From the NCBI GenBank assembly GCA_028223395.1, contig JAOIUG010000001.1, forward strand, positions 21,288 to 85,287: a DNA stretch of 64,000 nucleotides. Reading direction: 5' to 3'. Shown here piece after piece: positions 1 to 12,579 of this stretch. This DNA comes from Shewanella sp. (GTDB lineage: Bacteria; Pseudomonadota; Gammaproteobacteria; Enterobacterales; Shewanellaceae). The number at the start of each line of letters is the position of its first letter. Positions within the stretch are counted from its first letter, which is position 1. The translations under genes were made by a program, and so were the position numbers. The notes beneath the pieces are model-generated. The model searched no databases. It was not told the origin of the DNA and saw only the letters and a program-made list of their open reading frames with translations.

Positions 1-3000
1 TTATTTTGACTTGATCATCCACACGGCCTTGGAACTGTAATTCACCGTTCGGCAGCCATTTGACGAGATCGCCAGTGTGATACATTTTTGCATAATCTGG
101 CCGCTGCGGATCATGGCGGTGTATAAACGGATTGGCGACAAATTTTTCAGCACTGAGTGCGGGCTGGTTTAGGTAACCTTCGGCGAGGCTTTTACCACTT
201 AAATACAGTTGACCTTCGACTCCAATTGGCACCGGCTGTTGAGCGTTATCGAGCACATAAGCTTTCATGTTATGGATAGGCTTACCAATATTGATATGGC
301 TATCGCCAGAATGAAAGTGATGCGTGGTGGCATACACCGTACTTTCAGTGGGACCATAGCAATTAAGTAATTTCCGATCTTGACTCCAGCTGTGCATTTT
401 ATCGGCTGAACACAGATCGCCGCCCACGAGTAAGGTGTGTAGGTGTGAAATTTTTTGATAGTCGATAGCGTTGATCAGCGCTGGCGGTAACAGAGCAATA
501 TTAATACGGTGCGCCGTGAGGAAATCGATCAGCTGTTGCGGCTCTTGCCTGACTGAAGCCGGTGCTAAGTATAGTTGAGCGCCGTAGCACAGTGCGCTGA
601 AGGTTGCCCAGATGGAAGCATCGAACACCATGGCTGCATATTGTAATATGCGGCTATCGCAGTGGATGTCGATATCGTTTTTCTGACTGCTAACAAAATT
701 AATCAAGGCACGGTGGCTCAGCAAGGTGCCTTTAGGTTGGCCACTGGTGCCAGAGGTGTAGATCACATAAGCCAGATCTTGAGGATCGCGTGCAATGTTT
801 ACATTATCTGTGTTCGCCGACATGAGCTCTGATGACAAGTTACGTAAATCGACACAAAACGCTTTGTCTTGTAAAAAGCCATCGTTGGCGTGATCTTCAA
901 GCAAGGCTTTAGAGGTGAGCACTAGCGCGGTTTGGGTATCGTGTAAAATATATTCAATCCGGCGTTTAGGATAATAAGGCGAAATAGGCACATAAGCAGC
1001 GCCAGCTTTTAATACCGCAAGAATAGCGACGATGACCTCTAAGCTCTTGTCGATACAGATCGCGATTAAACAACCTGAGCTGAGCTCATGGCCTGCTTGT
1101 TGTGCGTATTGTTGACGTATAACATGCGCCAGTTGGTTAGCGTGCATGTTGAGCTGCTGATAGGTGAGTGTTTTGCCCTCATGGTAAAGCGCAATATTGT
1201 CGGGCGCGTGCTCAACTTGTGTTTCAAATAAGGTGCAAATATGACTTGCGCGAGTTTGGGCGTTTTCTATTGGCTTAGGAATGGCCTGTATTTGGCGATA
1301 CTCCTCAGGGATAACATGAGGTAAGGTTTTCTCTGTAATGATGCTCTCAAGATAAAGGAAATAGTACTGCGTGAGGTAATGCTGAAAATACGGATCGATA
1401 TTGTCAGTGTTAACATTTAATTGTACATAGAAGCGCCCTTTAATATTGCGAACTTCTACATACGAGGGGATCTGCGCTAAGCCGCTATTAGTGTAACTGT
1501 CGATATCTTGACCTGCAAACTGATCAATACCTTTAAAATTAATGTAGTTAAAGGCCATGTTAAACAGGATCTCGCTAGCGCCAACGGCTTTATGGATCAG
1601 TGGATAGGGAAACAATTTATGCTGCAAAATTTGAGTGCGTGTCTGGTTAACGTCAAGCAGTAATTGCAGCGGATCACGACTGTTTATTGTCATTCGCATC
1701 GGCACGATATTTAAAAAGTAACCGAAAGCATTTTCAGCCCCTGTGGTTTCAGGGCGATTGTTTTGCACATAACCTAAGGTGAGATCGGTACTGCTGTAAA
1801 ACTGAGACAACAAGGCGTAGGTGGCCGCCATAAAAATGAGATCAATATTGATATTTAGCTTTTCACACAGAGGGTGGGCGCGCTCGATTAACTGTGGCGA
1901 CACCTGCGTTAAGCCTGGTGGTTCAGTTAATGAGGGCGTCGCCACCGTATTGTGTAATTTCAGATCCGGCTTGTGTTCATAGCCGGCAAGGTGCGTTAAC
2001 CAAAATGCTTGGCTGTGTCGCTTGGCGACGCAGTATTGCTCATGCGCGATAAACTGCGCGTAGTGCATGTTTTCGTCGTCACTGTCATCATTGAGTTTAT
2101 CAGGGTAGAGATACATGTTGAGCAACTGGCTTGAAAACAAGTTTAAGCTCCAACCGTCTGCGATCACATGGTTAAAGAGGCCAATTAGCTTGAAGTTTGC
2201 GTTGTCGGTACGGTCAATGAATACATGTAATTGAAACAATGTGCGCGCCATGTCATTGAGATTTGAGTCATGGGTAAATGCTTGCTGGGCAAACACTTCA
2301 CTATCAAAATCTTGATAATCCTGATGATTGAGTCGGTGTGTTGTTAAGTGATTTTGCGGTGAGTCGTGTTTTTTCTGGGCGATCACAAAGTCATGTTGTG
2401 CATGCTCGACAATGATTGAGCGTAATAGTGAATGACGTTGTAATAATTGGCTTAGGCATTGGGTTAAGCGAGAGGCGCTATAAGGGTGTAACACGGTAAA
2501 ATGAAAATTATCGGTATGCATGACATGCTCATACTTTAAGTTTTCAGAAATCATGCCCAGCTGGGTGTAGCTTACCGGGTATATGTCGTCAAAATCGTCG
2601 GCATTTAATGAGGTTGGGATGGATGGGTCAATGAGCGAGAAGGGCTGATAACTGGGCTCTTCAATGCACACAAAGGCTTGCCTATTACGCAGCGCATCAG
2701 CCAGTTTCTCAATGGTTGGGTATTGGAAAATATCAGCCACTGTGACTTTATAGCCGGTGTTGGCTGTGCGGTAGCTGGCCTTAATGGCTAAAATCGAATC
2801 ACCGCCGATCCTGAAGAAATTATCGGTGATCCCAACTTGCTCCCGATGCAGGATCTGCTGCCAGATCTGACATAACTGTGTATCGAGCTGATCCCTCGCC
2901 GCCACAAAGGCATGAGTTTGGCTAAAAGCGGCCTCAGGCAGCGCACGGCGATCAAGCTTGCCATTGATGGTTAACGGCAACGCATCCAGTTCAATGAAAA

Positions 3001-6000
3001 CGCTGGGGAGCATGTAGTCAGGCAGCTGTTTGGCCAGCTCTGCACGCAGGAAGTCCGCTTCCCGCTCTGTGTTGTTTACTTGTGTATAATAAGCGACTAA
3101 ATAAGGCGTATTGTTGGATTTGTTCATCAATACACATGCTTGTTTTATGCCGCTAATCTCCCTGATTTTACTGGCCACTTCATCGAGTTCGACTCGATAA
3201 CCTCTGATCTTGATCTGATCATCATTGCGACCAATATACTCAAGGTTCCCTTGCGTTAACCAACGCACTAGATCACCGGTACGATAAAGTGTTAAGTAGC
3301 CTTGCTGACGATCACGCGCTGTTGCAAATCGATTGTCGATAAAGCGCTCAGCGGTCAATGCAGGCTGGTTTAGGTAGCCAGAGGCTAAGCCCACGCCGCC
3401 AAGACAAAGCTCACCTATCACACCAATAGGCACCAGTTGCTGTTTTTCATCAACAACGTAGGCTCTTGTATTGGCGATAGGCTTACCGATGAGAACAGGC
3501 TGTCCTGGTTGAGTTTCAAAATAAGTGACATCTATGGACGCTTCAGTAGGGCCGTATAAATTATGTAATTTAAAATCTGTACGTTCAGCTAGCTGGTAAG
3601 TGTGCTGAACGGTGTCAGTGTTTAAGGCTTCACCACTGCAAAACATCTGCTTAATTGTGCTGGGTAAAGGCTGTTGGCAAGCACGTAAAAAGTCGGTGTA
3701 TGCATCGAGCATACTGGGCACAAAATGCACTGTGGTGACACTGTGCTGTTGAATTAATTGGTCAAGGTAGGCGCTGTCTTTATGGCCGTCAGGTTTGGCG
3801 ATGACCAGTTTGGCGCCATACTGATGAGCCCAAAAAAGTTCCCATACTGAAACATCAAACACATAAGGGGTTTTTTGTAATACCACATCAGCACTGGTTA
3901 ACGGATAAGCCGATTGCATCCAACACAGCCGATTGACGATGCCACGATGGGATAACATGACGCCTTTGGGCTGGCCTGTGGTGCCTGACGTGTAAATGAT
4001 ATAAGCAAGATCAGTGGCACTGGCTTGAGGAGAAAGATTGTCGCCGCTCATGTGCTGATAATTGGGCTTTTCAAGAGTGACGACTAGCGAGCGGGCAGGG
4101 CTATCAAGGCGCAACAAAGAGGCAGCTTCATGGGTATTATGCTGGATGAGCAGCAGTTTTGTTTGGGTATCTTTAAGTATAAAGTCGCTTCTTTCTGTTG
4201 GGTAAGAAGGGTCAATTGGCACATAAGCTCCCCCGGCTTTTAAGACAGCGAGTACGGCAATGATCATTTCAATGCTGCGCTCCAAATACAGTGCCACTAA
4301 AGTGCCTGCGGGCAATGCTTGTTGAGTTATATCGTGGTACTGCTGGCGAATATAACGGGCTAACTGGTTGGCCCGGCAGTTTAACTCTTGGTAACTTATT
4401 GTGGTGTGATTAAACACGATGGCGGTGGCATGCGGGCTTATTAACACCTGCTTTTCAAAGCGTTGATGTAATGTGTCGTGCCGAGGGAAATCGAGATCGG
4501 TGTTGTTCCAATCCTGGGTTAATAGCTGATGCTCTGCAGGGCATAACGTGGGTAGTGAGTGAAGAGGGCGCTGTGGTGAGTCGGTCACTTGTTCGGCGAG
4601 AAATTGAAAATTTGAGATAATTTGCGCAATCGTCTCCGGCTTAAATAGCCTACTGGCATAGCGAATGATCCCTTGTAATTGATCCCGCCTGTCATCAATA
4701 AAAAATTCTAAGTCAAAACGGGCGTATTCATAAATGCTGGTTAAGCGTTGATCGGCTATTAACGGACAGTCAGCGGTATCTGAGGTGAGGTTCGATCCAA
4801 AAGCTTGCACACCAAACATGACTTGAAATAAAGGGTGCCGTGAGGCTTCTCGCTCGATGTGCAGCGCTTCAACGAGGTGTTCAAAAGCTATATGTTGATA
4901 CTGCTGCGCTGTGATCTGCTGGCGTTGCACTCGTTGGATCATCTCATGGAATGTTTCAGTGTGATCGACCTGCACACGGTTGATTTGAATATTAATAAAT
5001 AAACCAATCAATGCCTGTGTTTGCGATAACGCGCGGTTGGTGACAGGCGTTCCGGTGACAATATCAGTTTGTTGGCAATAGCGATTCAATAAGAGCGAAA
5101 ATAAGCTTAAGGTCACGGCGTGTAAGGTGCAATTTTGCTGCGTCGCCAGCGCTCTTAATGCTTGGCTGGTGGCACGGCTCATTGTGAAACTTTGGTGCAG
5201 CCCTTCAGTGCTGAGCTGATTGGGCCGGGCAAAATCCGTTGGCAATGCCAAAGTGGGCGCATCGGTGAGTGTTTGCATCCAGTCATTGAGCTGCTGGTGG
5301 TACAAACCGGTGCGTGTTTGTTTGTTTTGCCATTGCGCATAATCGACATATTGAATGGCGAGTTCGGGCACCACTAAGGTACGTTTATGCTGCTCACTTT
5401 GGTAGTGGCTTAACAATTCTTGTTCAAAAAGGTGAATGCTCCAACCATCGGCTGCAATATGATGAAAGTTGATCAATAGTAATGTGGCAGGCTGTTCGCC
5501 GCGCTGCTGATAAACGGTCACGTTGATGGGGTAATGTGCTGATAAGTCAAAGTGATCATTGACGTCTTGACGCAAGATCTTCAAAGGATCATCATCCGCT
5601 TCGATAATTTTCTCTGTGATAGAGATAGGTTCGGTGTGGATCACCTGAACGGTATCGATTTCGGTATGCTCAATGGTCGTTCTTAGCACGCTATGGCGTT
5701 GAATAATCGCATGGATCGCCCGTTTAACCGCACTTAGCTTTGCGTCAGGGCTGAGCTGATACAGGCACGGAATATGATAAGCTGATTTGCCTTGCTGATA
5801 ATGCTCAATAAACCACAGTCGCTGCTGCGCCGAGGAAAGCACTGCTCGCTGATGTGATGCTGGGGCTATCAAACGGGCCGGCTTATTGCTGACGTGAGCT
5901 AAAATTGTCTTGATATTTTGGTAGGTGAAAATATCAGTCACACTGACATCACAATCAAGTAGCACACTCATTTTTGCAGCTAATACAATGGCTGAGATAG

Positions 6001-7801
6001 AGTCGCCGCCCAGTTTAAAAAAAGAGGCTGTGATCCCGATATTGTCTATGCCCAACACGGTTTGCCACAATATACACAGCTGAGTATCTTGTGCATTACG
6101 CGGCGCAAGATAAGGGCTTGATGATGTGAGCTTGGCAGCTGGTAAGGCTTTTTTGTCCAGTTTTCCGTTGTGGGTTAAAGGGAACTGTTCGAGTTCAACC
6201 CAGATCTTGGGCAACATGTACTCAGGAAGCGACTGCGCTAATGTCTGATTGATCTGTGATGCAGTGATCTCATGCCCTGTTTGCCGGCTATAATAACCGA
6301 CTAGCACTTGTCGGGTGTCAGCGTCTGTACTTTGTTGTTGCGCAACCACGCAGGCTTGATCGATACCGCTAAGTGTGCGTAGTTGACTGGCTATTTCTTC
6401 AGGTTCTATACGATAGCCCCGGATTTTGATTTGATCATCATTACGACCTAGATATTGCAAGTTACCGTCATCTGTCCAGCGAGCTAAGTCACCGGTGCGG
6501 TATAACTGAGTGTAACCGAGCTTACGATCGCGCTCGCTAGCAAAATCATTACAGACAAAGCGAGATTGGGTTAAGGCTGAACGATTGAGATACCCTAAAG
6601 CCAAACCAGCGCCGGCAAAATAAAGCTCTCCAATAACACCAATTGCCACAAGTTTACGTTTCTCATCAAGGATATAGGCTTTGGTATTGGCAATTGGTTT
6701 GCCAATTAAGACCTCTTGATCGACCGTCGTTTTAAAATAAGTGACATCGATTGAAGCTTCGGTAGGTCCATACAGGTTATGCAGTGCAAAGTCTGGGTGA
6801 CTTGCGTGGGAATAGGTTCGGTTCACCGTTGTCAGTTGTAAAGCTTCTCCACTGCAAAAGAGGGTTTTTACCGATGCATTGAATGCGAGCTGGTAACTTG
6901 ATAAGTAGCGGTTATATGCATCGAGCATACTGGGCACAAAATGCAAGATACTGACGTGTTCATCATTGATTAATTGGTATAAGTAGTCGCTATCTTTATG
7001 GCCATCCGGTTTTGCCAATACAAGTTTAGCGCCGTACCAATGGGCCCAAAACAGTTCCCATACTGACACATCAAACACATAAGGTGTTTTTTGCAATAGT
7101 ACATCTTGAGAGGTTAATGGGTATTGCTGTTGCATCCAACTTAATCGATTAACTATGCCTTTATGGGGGATCATCACTCCTTTCGGCTTTCCTGTGGTGC
7201 CTGATGTATAAATCACATAAGCGAGATCGTCTGCTGTAGCAATGGCGGGCAGGTTACAGTTTGACTGGCTTTTTTTTTCATCTTCATCGTGTTCATAGTA
7301 AAGGCTGCTGAGATCCGCAGCAATGCAATGCACTTTAAGATCGCTAGGCAGCGCCGCTAACACTTGTTGTTGAGTGAGCATTAATACCGCGTTGGTATCA
7401 TCTAAAATAAAGCGGAGGCGATCGCTGGGGTAATTCGGATCAATCGGGACGTAAGCCGCACCAGCTTTGAGGATCGCAAGCAGCGAGATTAACATTTCTA
7501 AGCTTCTTTCGGTGCAAACGGCAATCAGTGTTCCGGCAGTGAGCACTTGACCAGTTTGTTGTTGATATGTCTTTCTAATATGCCGTGCAAGTTGATTGGC
7601 TTTTTGATTGAGTGCTTCATAACTTAGGCTTTGCGACTGATAGATCACCGCGGTGTGGTTGGGGGTGCGTTGAACTTGCGCTTCGAAAAGTTGGTGAATA
7701 GTATGGTTTTTAAGGAACGCTTGTTCGGTGTTATTGAATATGTCCAATTTATGGTTTAATTCAACGTCATCTGAACTGCATTGGCTATTCAATAATGTCA
7801 T
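1..7801 (-). CDS. Non-ribosomal peptide synthetase, A-T-C-A-T-C-A (3' end outside window)
   Basis: Open minus-strand frame of about 2600 codons from ATG at 7801 (AGGTG about 10 bases upstream) to the left edge, where it is cut. Domains by rough residue: A1 30-530, T1 560-630, C2 645-1080, A2 1100-1600, T2 1635-1700, C3 1735-2160, A3 from 2180. Signatures seen in one frame: YTSGTTGKPKG in A1, YTSGTTGQPKG in A2, YTSGTSGQPKG in A3; GGDSI in both T domains; HHIAADG in C2; NHVIADG in C3, where the first His is Asn but the catalytic second His remains. Mapped on GrsA, A1 and A2 both give DVWHFSLID+K, close to the EntF serine code; A3 gives DAWLLGCVY+K, perhaps aliphatic. With no starter C domain, A1 likely loads the first residue. 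The product cannot be named because the remaining modules lie outside. Confidence 0.95.
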   Translation of the reverse strand, partial: MTLLNSQCSSDDVELNHKLDIFNNTEQAFLKNHTIHQLFEAQVQRTPNHTAVIYQSQSLSYEALNQKANQLARHIRKTYQQQTGQVLTAGTLIAVCTERSLEMLISLLAILKAGAAYVPIDPNYPSDRLRFILDDTNAVLMLTQQQVLAALPSDLKVHCIAADLSSLYYEHDEDEKKSQSNCNLPAIATADDLAYVIYTSGTTGKPKGVMIPHKGIVNRLSWMQQQYPLTSQDVLLQKTPYVFDVSVWELFWAHWYGAKLVLAKPDGHKDSDYLYQLINDEHVSILHFVPSMLDAYNRYLSSYQLAFNASVKTLFCSGEALQLTTVNRTYSHASHPDFALHNLYGPTEASIDVTYFKTTVDQEVLIGKPIANTKAYILDEKRKLVAIGVIGELYFAGAGLALGYLNRSALTQSRFVCNDFASERDRKLGYTQLYRTGDLARWTDDGNLQYLGRNDDQIKIRGYRIEPEEIASQLRTLSGIDQACVVAQQQSTDADTRQVLVGYYSRQTGHEITASQINQTLAQSLPEYMLPKIWVELEQFPLTHNGKLDKKALPAAKLTSSSPYLAPRNAQDTQLCILWQTVLGIDNIGITASFFKLGGDSISAIVLAAKMSVLLDCDVSVTDIFTYQNIKTILAHVSNKPARLIAPASHQRAVLSSAQQRLWFIEHYQQGKSAYHIPCLYQLSPDAKLSAVKRAIHAIIQRHSVLRTTIEHTEIDTVQVIHTEPISITEKIIEADDDPLKILRQDVNDHFDLSAHYPINVTVYQQRGEQPATLLLINFHHIAADGWSIHLFEQELLSHYQSEQHKRTLVVPELAIQYVDYAQWQNKQTRTGLYHQQLNDWMQTLTDAPTLALPTDFARPNQLSTEGLHQSFTMSRATSQALRALATQQNCTLHAVTLSLFSLLLNRYCQQTDIVTGTPVTNRALSQTQALIGLFINIQINRVQVDHTETFHEMIQRVQRQQITAQQYQHIAFEHLVEALHIEREASRHPLFQVMFGVQAFGSNLTSDTADCPLIADQRLTSIYEYARFDLEFFIDDRRDQLQGIIRYASRLFKPETIAQIISNFQFLAEQVTDSPQRPLHSLPTLCPAEHQLLTQDWNNTDLDFPRHDTLHQRFEKQVLISPHATAIVFNHTTISYQELNCRANQLARYIRQQYHDITQQALPAGTLVALYLERSIEMIIAVLAVLKAGGAYVPIDPSYPTERSDFILKDTQTKLLLIQHNTHEAASLLRLDSPARSLVVTLEKPNYQHMSGDNLSPQASATDLAYIIYTSGTTGQPKGVMLSHRGIVNRLCWMQSAYPLTSADVVLQKTPYVFDVSVWELFWAHQYGAKLVIAKPDGHKDSAYLDQLIQQHSVTTVHFVPSMLDAYTDFLRACQQPLPSTIKQMFCSGEALNTDTVQHTYQLAERTDFKLHNLYGPTEASIDVTYFETQPGQPVLIGKPIANTRAYVVDEKQQLVPIGVIGELCLGGVGLASGYLNQPALTAERFIDNRFATARDRQQGYLTLYRTGDLVRWLTQGNLEYIGRNDDQIKIRGYRVELDEVASKIREISGIKQACVLMNKSNNTPYLVAYYTQVNNTEREADFLRAELAKQLPDYMLPSVFIELDALPLTINGKLDRRALPEAAFSQTHAFVAARDQLDTQLCQIWQQILHREQVGITDNFFRIGGDSILAIKASYRTANTGYKVTVADIFQYPTIEKLADALRNRQAFVCIEEPSYQPFSLIDPSIPTSLNADDFDDIYPVSYTQLGMISENLKYEHVMHTDNFHFTVLHPYSASRLTQCLSQLLQRHSLLRSIIVEHAQHDFVIAQKKHDSPQNHLTTHRLNHQDYQDFDSEVFAQQAFTHDSNLNDMARTLFQLHVFIDRTDNANFKLIGLFNHVIADGWSLNLFSSQLLNMYLYPDKLNDDSDDENMHYAQFIAHEQYCVAKRHSQAFWLTHLAGYEHKPDLKLHNTVATPSLTEPPGLTQVSPQLIERAHPLCEKLNINIDLIFMAATYALLSQFYSSTDLTLGYVQNNRPETTGAENAFGYFLNIVPMRMTINSRDPLQLLLDVNQTRTQILQHKLFPYPLIHKAVGASEILFNMAFNYINFKGIDQFAGQDIDSYTNSGLAQIPSYVEVRNIKGRFYVQLNVNTDNIDPYFQHYLTQYYFLYLESIITEKTLPHVIPEEYRQIQAIPKPIENAQTRASHICTLFETQVEHAPDNIALYHEGKTLTYQQLNMHANQLAHVIRQQYAQQAGHELSSGCLIAICIDKSLEVIVAILAVLKAGAAYVPISPYYPKRRIEYILHDTQTALVLTSKALLEDHANDGFLQDKAFCVDLRNLSSELMSANTDNVNIARDPQDLAYVIYTSGTSGQPKGTLLSHRALINFVSSQKNDIDIHCDSRILQYAAMVFDASIWATFSALCYGAQLYLAPASVRQEPQQLIDFLTAHRINIALLPPALINAIDYQKISHLHTLLVGGDLCSADKMHSWSQDRKLLNCYGPTESTVYATTHHFHSGDSHINIGKPIHNMKAYVLDNAQQPVPIGVEGQLYLSGKSLAEGYLNQPALSAEKFVANPFIHRHDPQRPDYAKMYHTGDLVKWLPNGELQFQGRVDDQVKI

Positions 7802-8296
7802 GCGTATAACACCTGCATTGTGGTGATGGTGTTTTTTTGACAAGTACAATTAATTAAGGTTCAAGATTAATTCTCTGTAACCTTTTGTTAATAAAGTGTT
7901 TTGGTTGTCATTTTAGATTACTTTTTACATTGTTCTATTTTTATCAACGTCAATGCGTGTTGATAAAAAGACAGATTATTATCTATAAAAGTGAGAAGCA
8001 CTGAGGGCTAACTCAGCTGCTGTTTAAGCCATCACGGTGACTGATATCCGCAACTGGGGTGGTAAGTGGATACGGATGTTACGTATAAATAAGTTTATTG
8101 TGACGATGCAATAAATATGTACAGAATGAGTGCTAATGTGTCTGGGTTGTATTGTATTTTAGGGGTTATATTTTAGATGTTGTTAAAATTATACTTCACT
8201 ATTCATGCTAAGAATTATTCATACCAACAAACACTTATACCAAGAATCACTTTATACCGAGGATCATCTATACTAAGCACCCTTTATGTCAAAGTA
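7802..8296. other. Intergenic gap between NRPS and PPTase genes
   Basis: This 495-bp AT-rich stretch has no credible ORF. It must hold the NRPS promoter, because both flanking genes read on the minus strand and the spacing is too long for simple co-transcription. I looked for a Fur box that would mark a siderophore locus and saw no convincing match. The end nearest the PPTase holds a short imperfect tandem repeat. Confidence 0.6.
8220..8275. repeat. Four imperfect 16-17 bp tandem repeats
   Basis: The motif ATACC(A/G)AG(A/G)ATCA recurs with starts near 8221, 8237, 8254 and 8270, so the period is 16-17 bp. The outer copies are degenerate. It lies just downstream of the PPTase stop codon. Confidence 0.5.
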
Positions 8297-8986
8297 CTAT
8301 GTAGGCCAAAGTAAGCAGAGAACATGATCTGCAGCGATCAGGAATTTAATGTGAAAAGTACAACCTGCAGTCCACTGAGCACTGAGGCTTTGCTCTAGCG
8401 TAATTATCCCCGTGCCAGTGGCGATATTGATCGCTTTGACTGAGGCATAGTCAAAGCCAAAAAAGTGTTTCACACTCGGATATAACGCTTTGTAGAGGCA
8501 TTCTTTGGCTGAAAAAATGAGCGTGATCTCCCGATTAAAAGCTAAACCTGTTTGGCCTAAATTGGTATATTCGCTGTTAACCAGTATATCTTTAGCAATG
8601 TCATTGGCGATGGCTGTATCGATCCAATTTTCAATATCAATCCCGAGAAAAGCGTGCTGTGTATCATAAGCGACCATCGCGACAGCGTGATGATCGGTGT
8701 GTGAAATCGATCCGATGATCCCCGGCGGCCAACAAGGCGAACGATCGGGATTCGCAGGGACGGGCAACTGTTGTTGAGTTAACATAAACAAGGCTTTGGT
8801 GGCGGCATAACGGCCGGCTAAATATTCTGCGCAGCGCTTATCAACGGCGTCAGTTAAGTTAATTGGAAAAGGAATAGACAAGTAATTAAAATACTGTTTT
8901 TTATAATCTTTGTAGTAGTATTCTAACTGAATAAAATGAATATTTTGCGGTAAGTCGAGTATGGACAATGGCTGTTCAATAAACAT
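8297..8986 (-). CDS. 4'-phosphopantetheinyl transferase, EntD type
   Basis: Transfers the 4'-phosphopantetheine arm of CoA to the serine of carrier domains, here presumably GGDSI of the neighbouring NRPS. Family signatures are in order: RYAATK around residues 59-64, SISHTD at 93-98, GIDIE at 115-119 (metal-binding Asp and Glu) and FSAKECLYKALYP at 158-170 with the catalytic Lys/Glu. At 229 aa it fits the EntD/Sfp class. I chose ATG 8986; a TTG 15 bases upstream also keeps frame but has no better ribosome site. It is on the same strand as the NRPS and upstream of it, which supports a dedicated role. Confidence 0.92.
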   Translation of the reverse strand: MFIEQPLSILDLPQNIHFIQLEYYYKDYKKQYFNYLSIPFPINLTDAVDKRCAEYLAGRYAATKALFMLTQQQLPVPANPDRSPCWPPGIIGSISHTDHHAVAMVAYDTQHAFLGIDIENWIDTAIANDIAKDILVNSEYTNLGQTGLAFNREITLIFSAKECLYKALYPSVKHFFGFDYASVKAINIATGTGIITLEQSLSAQWTAGCTFHIKFLIAADHVLCLLWPT

Positions 8987-9171
8987 GTTAACAGCGCTCA
9001 AAAAGGGTATTTAAAGAAATAGTAAAGCATTGTTATTAACTAAGCCAGTCAAGTGCTTATTTTTATACTGGCCGACTTGAGGGAGTTGTCATTCCTTGAC
9101 ACTCCCATTAACTGTCATCAACTGCCAAGCAAAACGTGTTGACGAACATATTTAGCCTTAGCGCCCATTTT

Positions 9172-9378
9172 TCATTTACGGGTTTTCTTGCCGTGATTGT
9201 TTGGTTGGGGCTTGTCGTTCTCTTCACTCGGAGTCAATGGCTTACTCTCGGTTTTTTTATGCCCTTTACCAAATTGGCTCATCTTAAACTTAGTGCTGTA
9301 CTTCAGCACCACCAAATTACTGGCGATAACGCCAATAATTAACAATATGAGTAAACCTACTTCGAGATCAGTCATCAA
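9172..9378 (-). CDS. Small DUF2897-family membrane protein
   Basis: A 68-residue protein with one hydrophobic helix (about residues 7-27) and a basic, polar C-terminal tail rich in Lys, Pro and Asn. The sequence looks like DUF2897, small membrane proteins of unknown function found in Shewanella and relatives. It starts 12 bases after the kdsB stop on the same strand, so it is probably the last gene of the kdn/kds transcript. Overlapping frames on the plus strand encode nothing recognisable. Confidence 0.7.
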   Translation of the reverse strand: MMTDLEVGLLILLIIGVIASNLVVLKYSTKFKMSQFGKGHKKTESKPLTPSEENDKPQPNNHGKKTRK

Positions 9379-9390
9379 TCATCCTGGTGA

Positions 9391-10128
9391 TTAGTCGACG
9401 GCTAAACGTGCTTCACAGATCCGGATATCTTCAGGAGTATCCACCTCTGGAGAATCAAAAGCACTCAAGGCCACTTTAATTTTATAGCCGTGCTCTAATG
9501 CACGTAATTGTTCTAGTTTTTCTAGATCTTCTAAACGACCCAAAGGAAGTTTAGCAAATGTGTGAATAAACTTACGAGTATACGCGTACACCCCTAAGTG
9601 TTTATAGACCGGGTAGTCGTTGGTGTCTCGCCCAAATGGAATGCGTGCACGTGAAAAGTACAACGCGTTAAATTCATTATCAAATACCATCTTGACATGT
9701 TGAGGGTCGTTTTTATCTGACTCTTCAGTAATTTGATAACCTAGAGTGGCCATTTCAAATTCGCCGGGATGACGCTCAAATAGGCTGACGATTTGCTCAA
9801 TAGAGATGGGATCGATCAATGGCTGATCCCCTTGCAGGTTAATCACTAAATCATCTTCAGCCAGCCCTAGCTGAGTGATAGCATCTTCTATTCTATCGGT
9901 GCCAGAGGCGGCATCAGGGCAGGTCATCACCACTTGACCACCAAAGCCTTCTACAACTTTTTTAATGCGATCATCATCGGTCGCGACATAGATCTCCGTT
10001 ATCCCTTTTGCTAGCGATGCACGTTCGTAAACGTGTTGGATCATTGGTTTACCGTTAATCGGTGCCAAAGGTTTACCCGGAAAACGACTTGAGCCGTATC
10101 GAGCAGGGATTAACAATGTTACATTCAT
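9391..10128 (-). CDS. kdsB: CMP-(8-amino-)Kdo synthetase KdsB
   Basis: Activates the inner-core LPS sugar by joining it to CMP from CTP in the cytoplasm. The 245-aa length is typical. The nucleotide-binding segment [14 protein letters not shown] lies at residues 8-21, ATDDD at 49-53, SGTDR near 75-79 and LQGDQP near 98-103. Because kdnB and kdnA lie directly upstream on the same strand, the true substrate is probably 8-amino-3,8-dideoxy-manno-octulosonate, as reported for the Shewanella enzyme. That preference is inferred from context; the sequence itself only shows the KdsB family. Confidence 0.95.
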   Translation of the reverse strand: MNVTLLIPARYGSSRFPGKPLAPINGKPMIQHVYERASLAKGITEIYVATDDDRIKKVVEGFGGQVVMTCPDAASGTDRIEDAITQLGLAEDDLVINLQGDQPLIDPISIEQIVSLFERHPGEFEMATLGYQITEESDKNDPQHVKMVFDNEFNALYFSRARIPFGRDTNDYPVYKHLGVYAYTRKFIHTFAKLPLGRLEDLEKLEQLRALEHGYKIKVALSAFDSPEVDTPEDIRICEARLAVD

Positions 10129-10151
10129 TCAATTTACCTAAGTGTAAAATT

Positions 10152-10177
10152 AATGGGCTTCACAACCAAAGCCCATT
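10152..10177 (-). terminator. Hairpin between kdnB and kdsB
   Basis: Perfect 9-bp arms AATGGGCTT/AAGCCCATT with an 8-base loop lie in the gap between kdnB and kdsB. There is no strong T run on the minus strand, so it may be a processing or attenuation hairpin rather than a full terminator. Confidence 0.45.
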
Positions 10178-10195
10178 TCCTATCAAACAGTGGAA

Positions 10196-11333
<1,138 letters not shown>

Positions 11334-11346
11334 AGATAAAACACAA

Positions 11347-12579
<1,233 letters not shown>

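Noticed and set aside
5162..5377. 71-codon plus-strand frame inside the NRPS gene
   Set aside because: Shadow of the NRPS frame; no ribosome site or family match.
7802..8296. Fur box expected if the NRPS made a siderophore
   Set aside because: GATAAAAAGACAGATTATTATC near 7970-7990 is too far from the 19-bp consensus.
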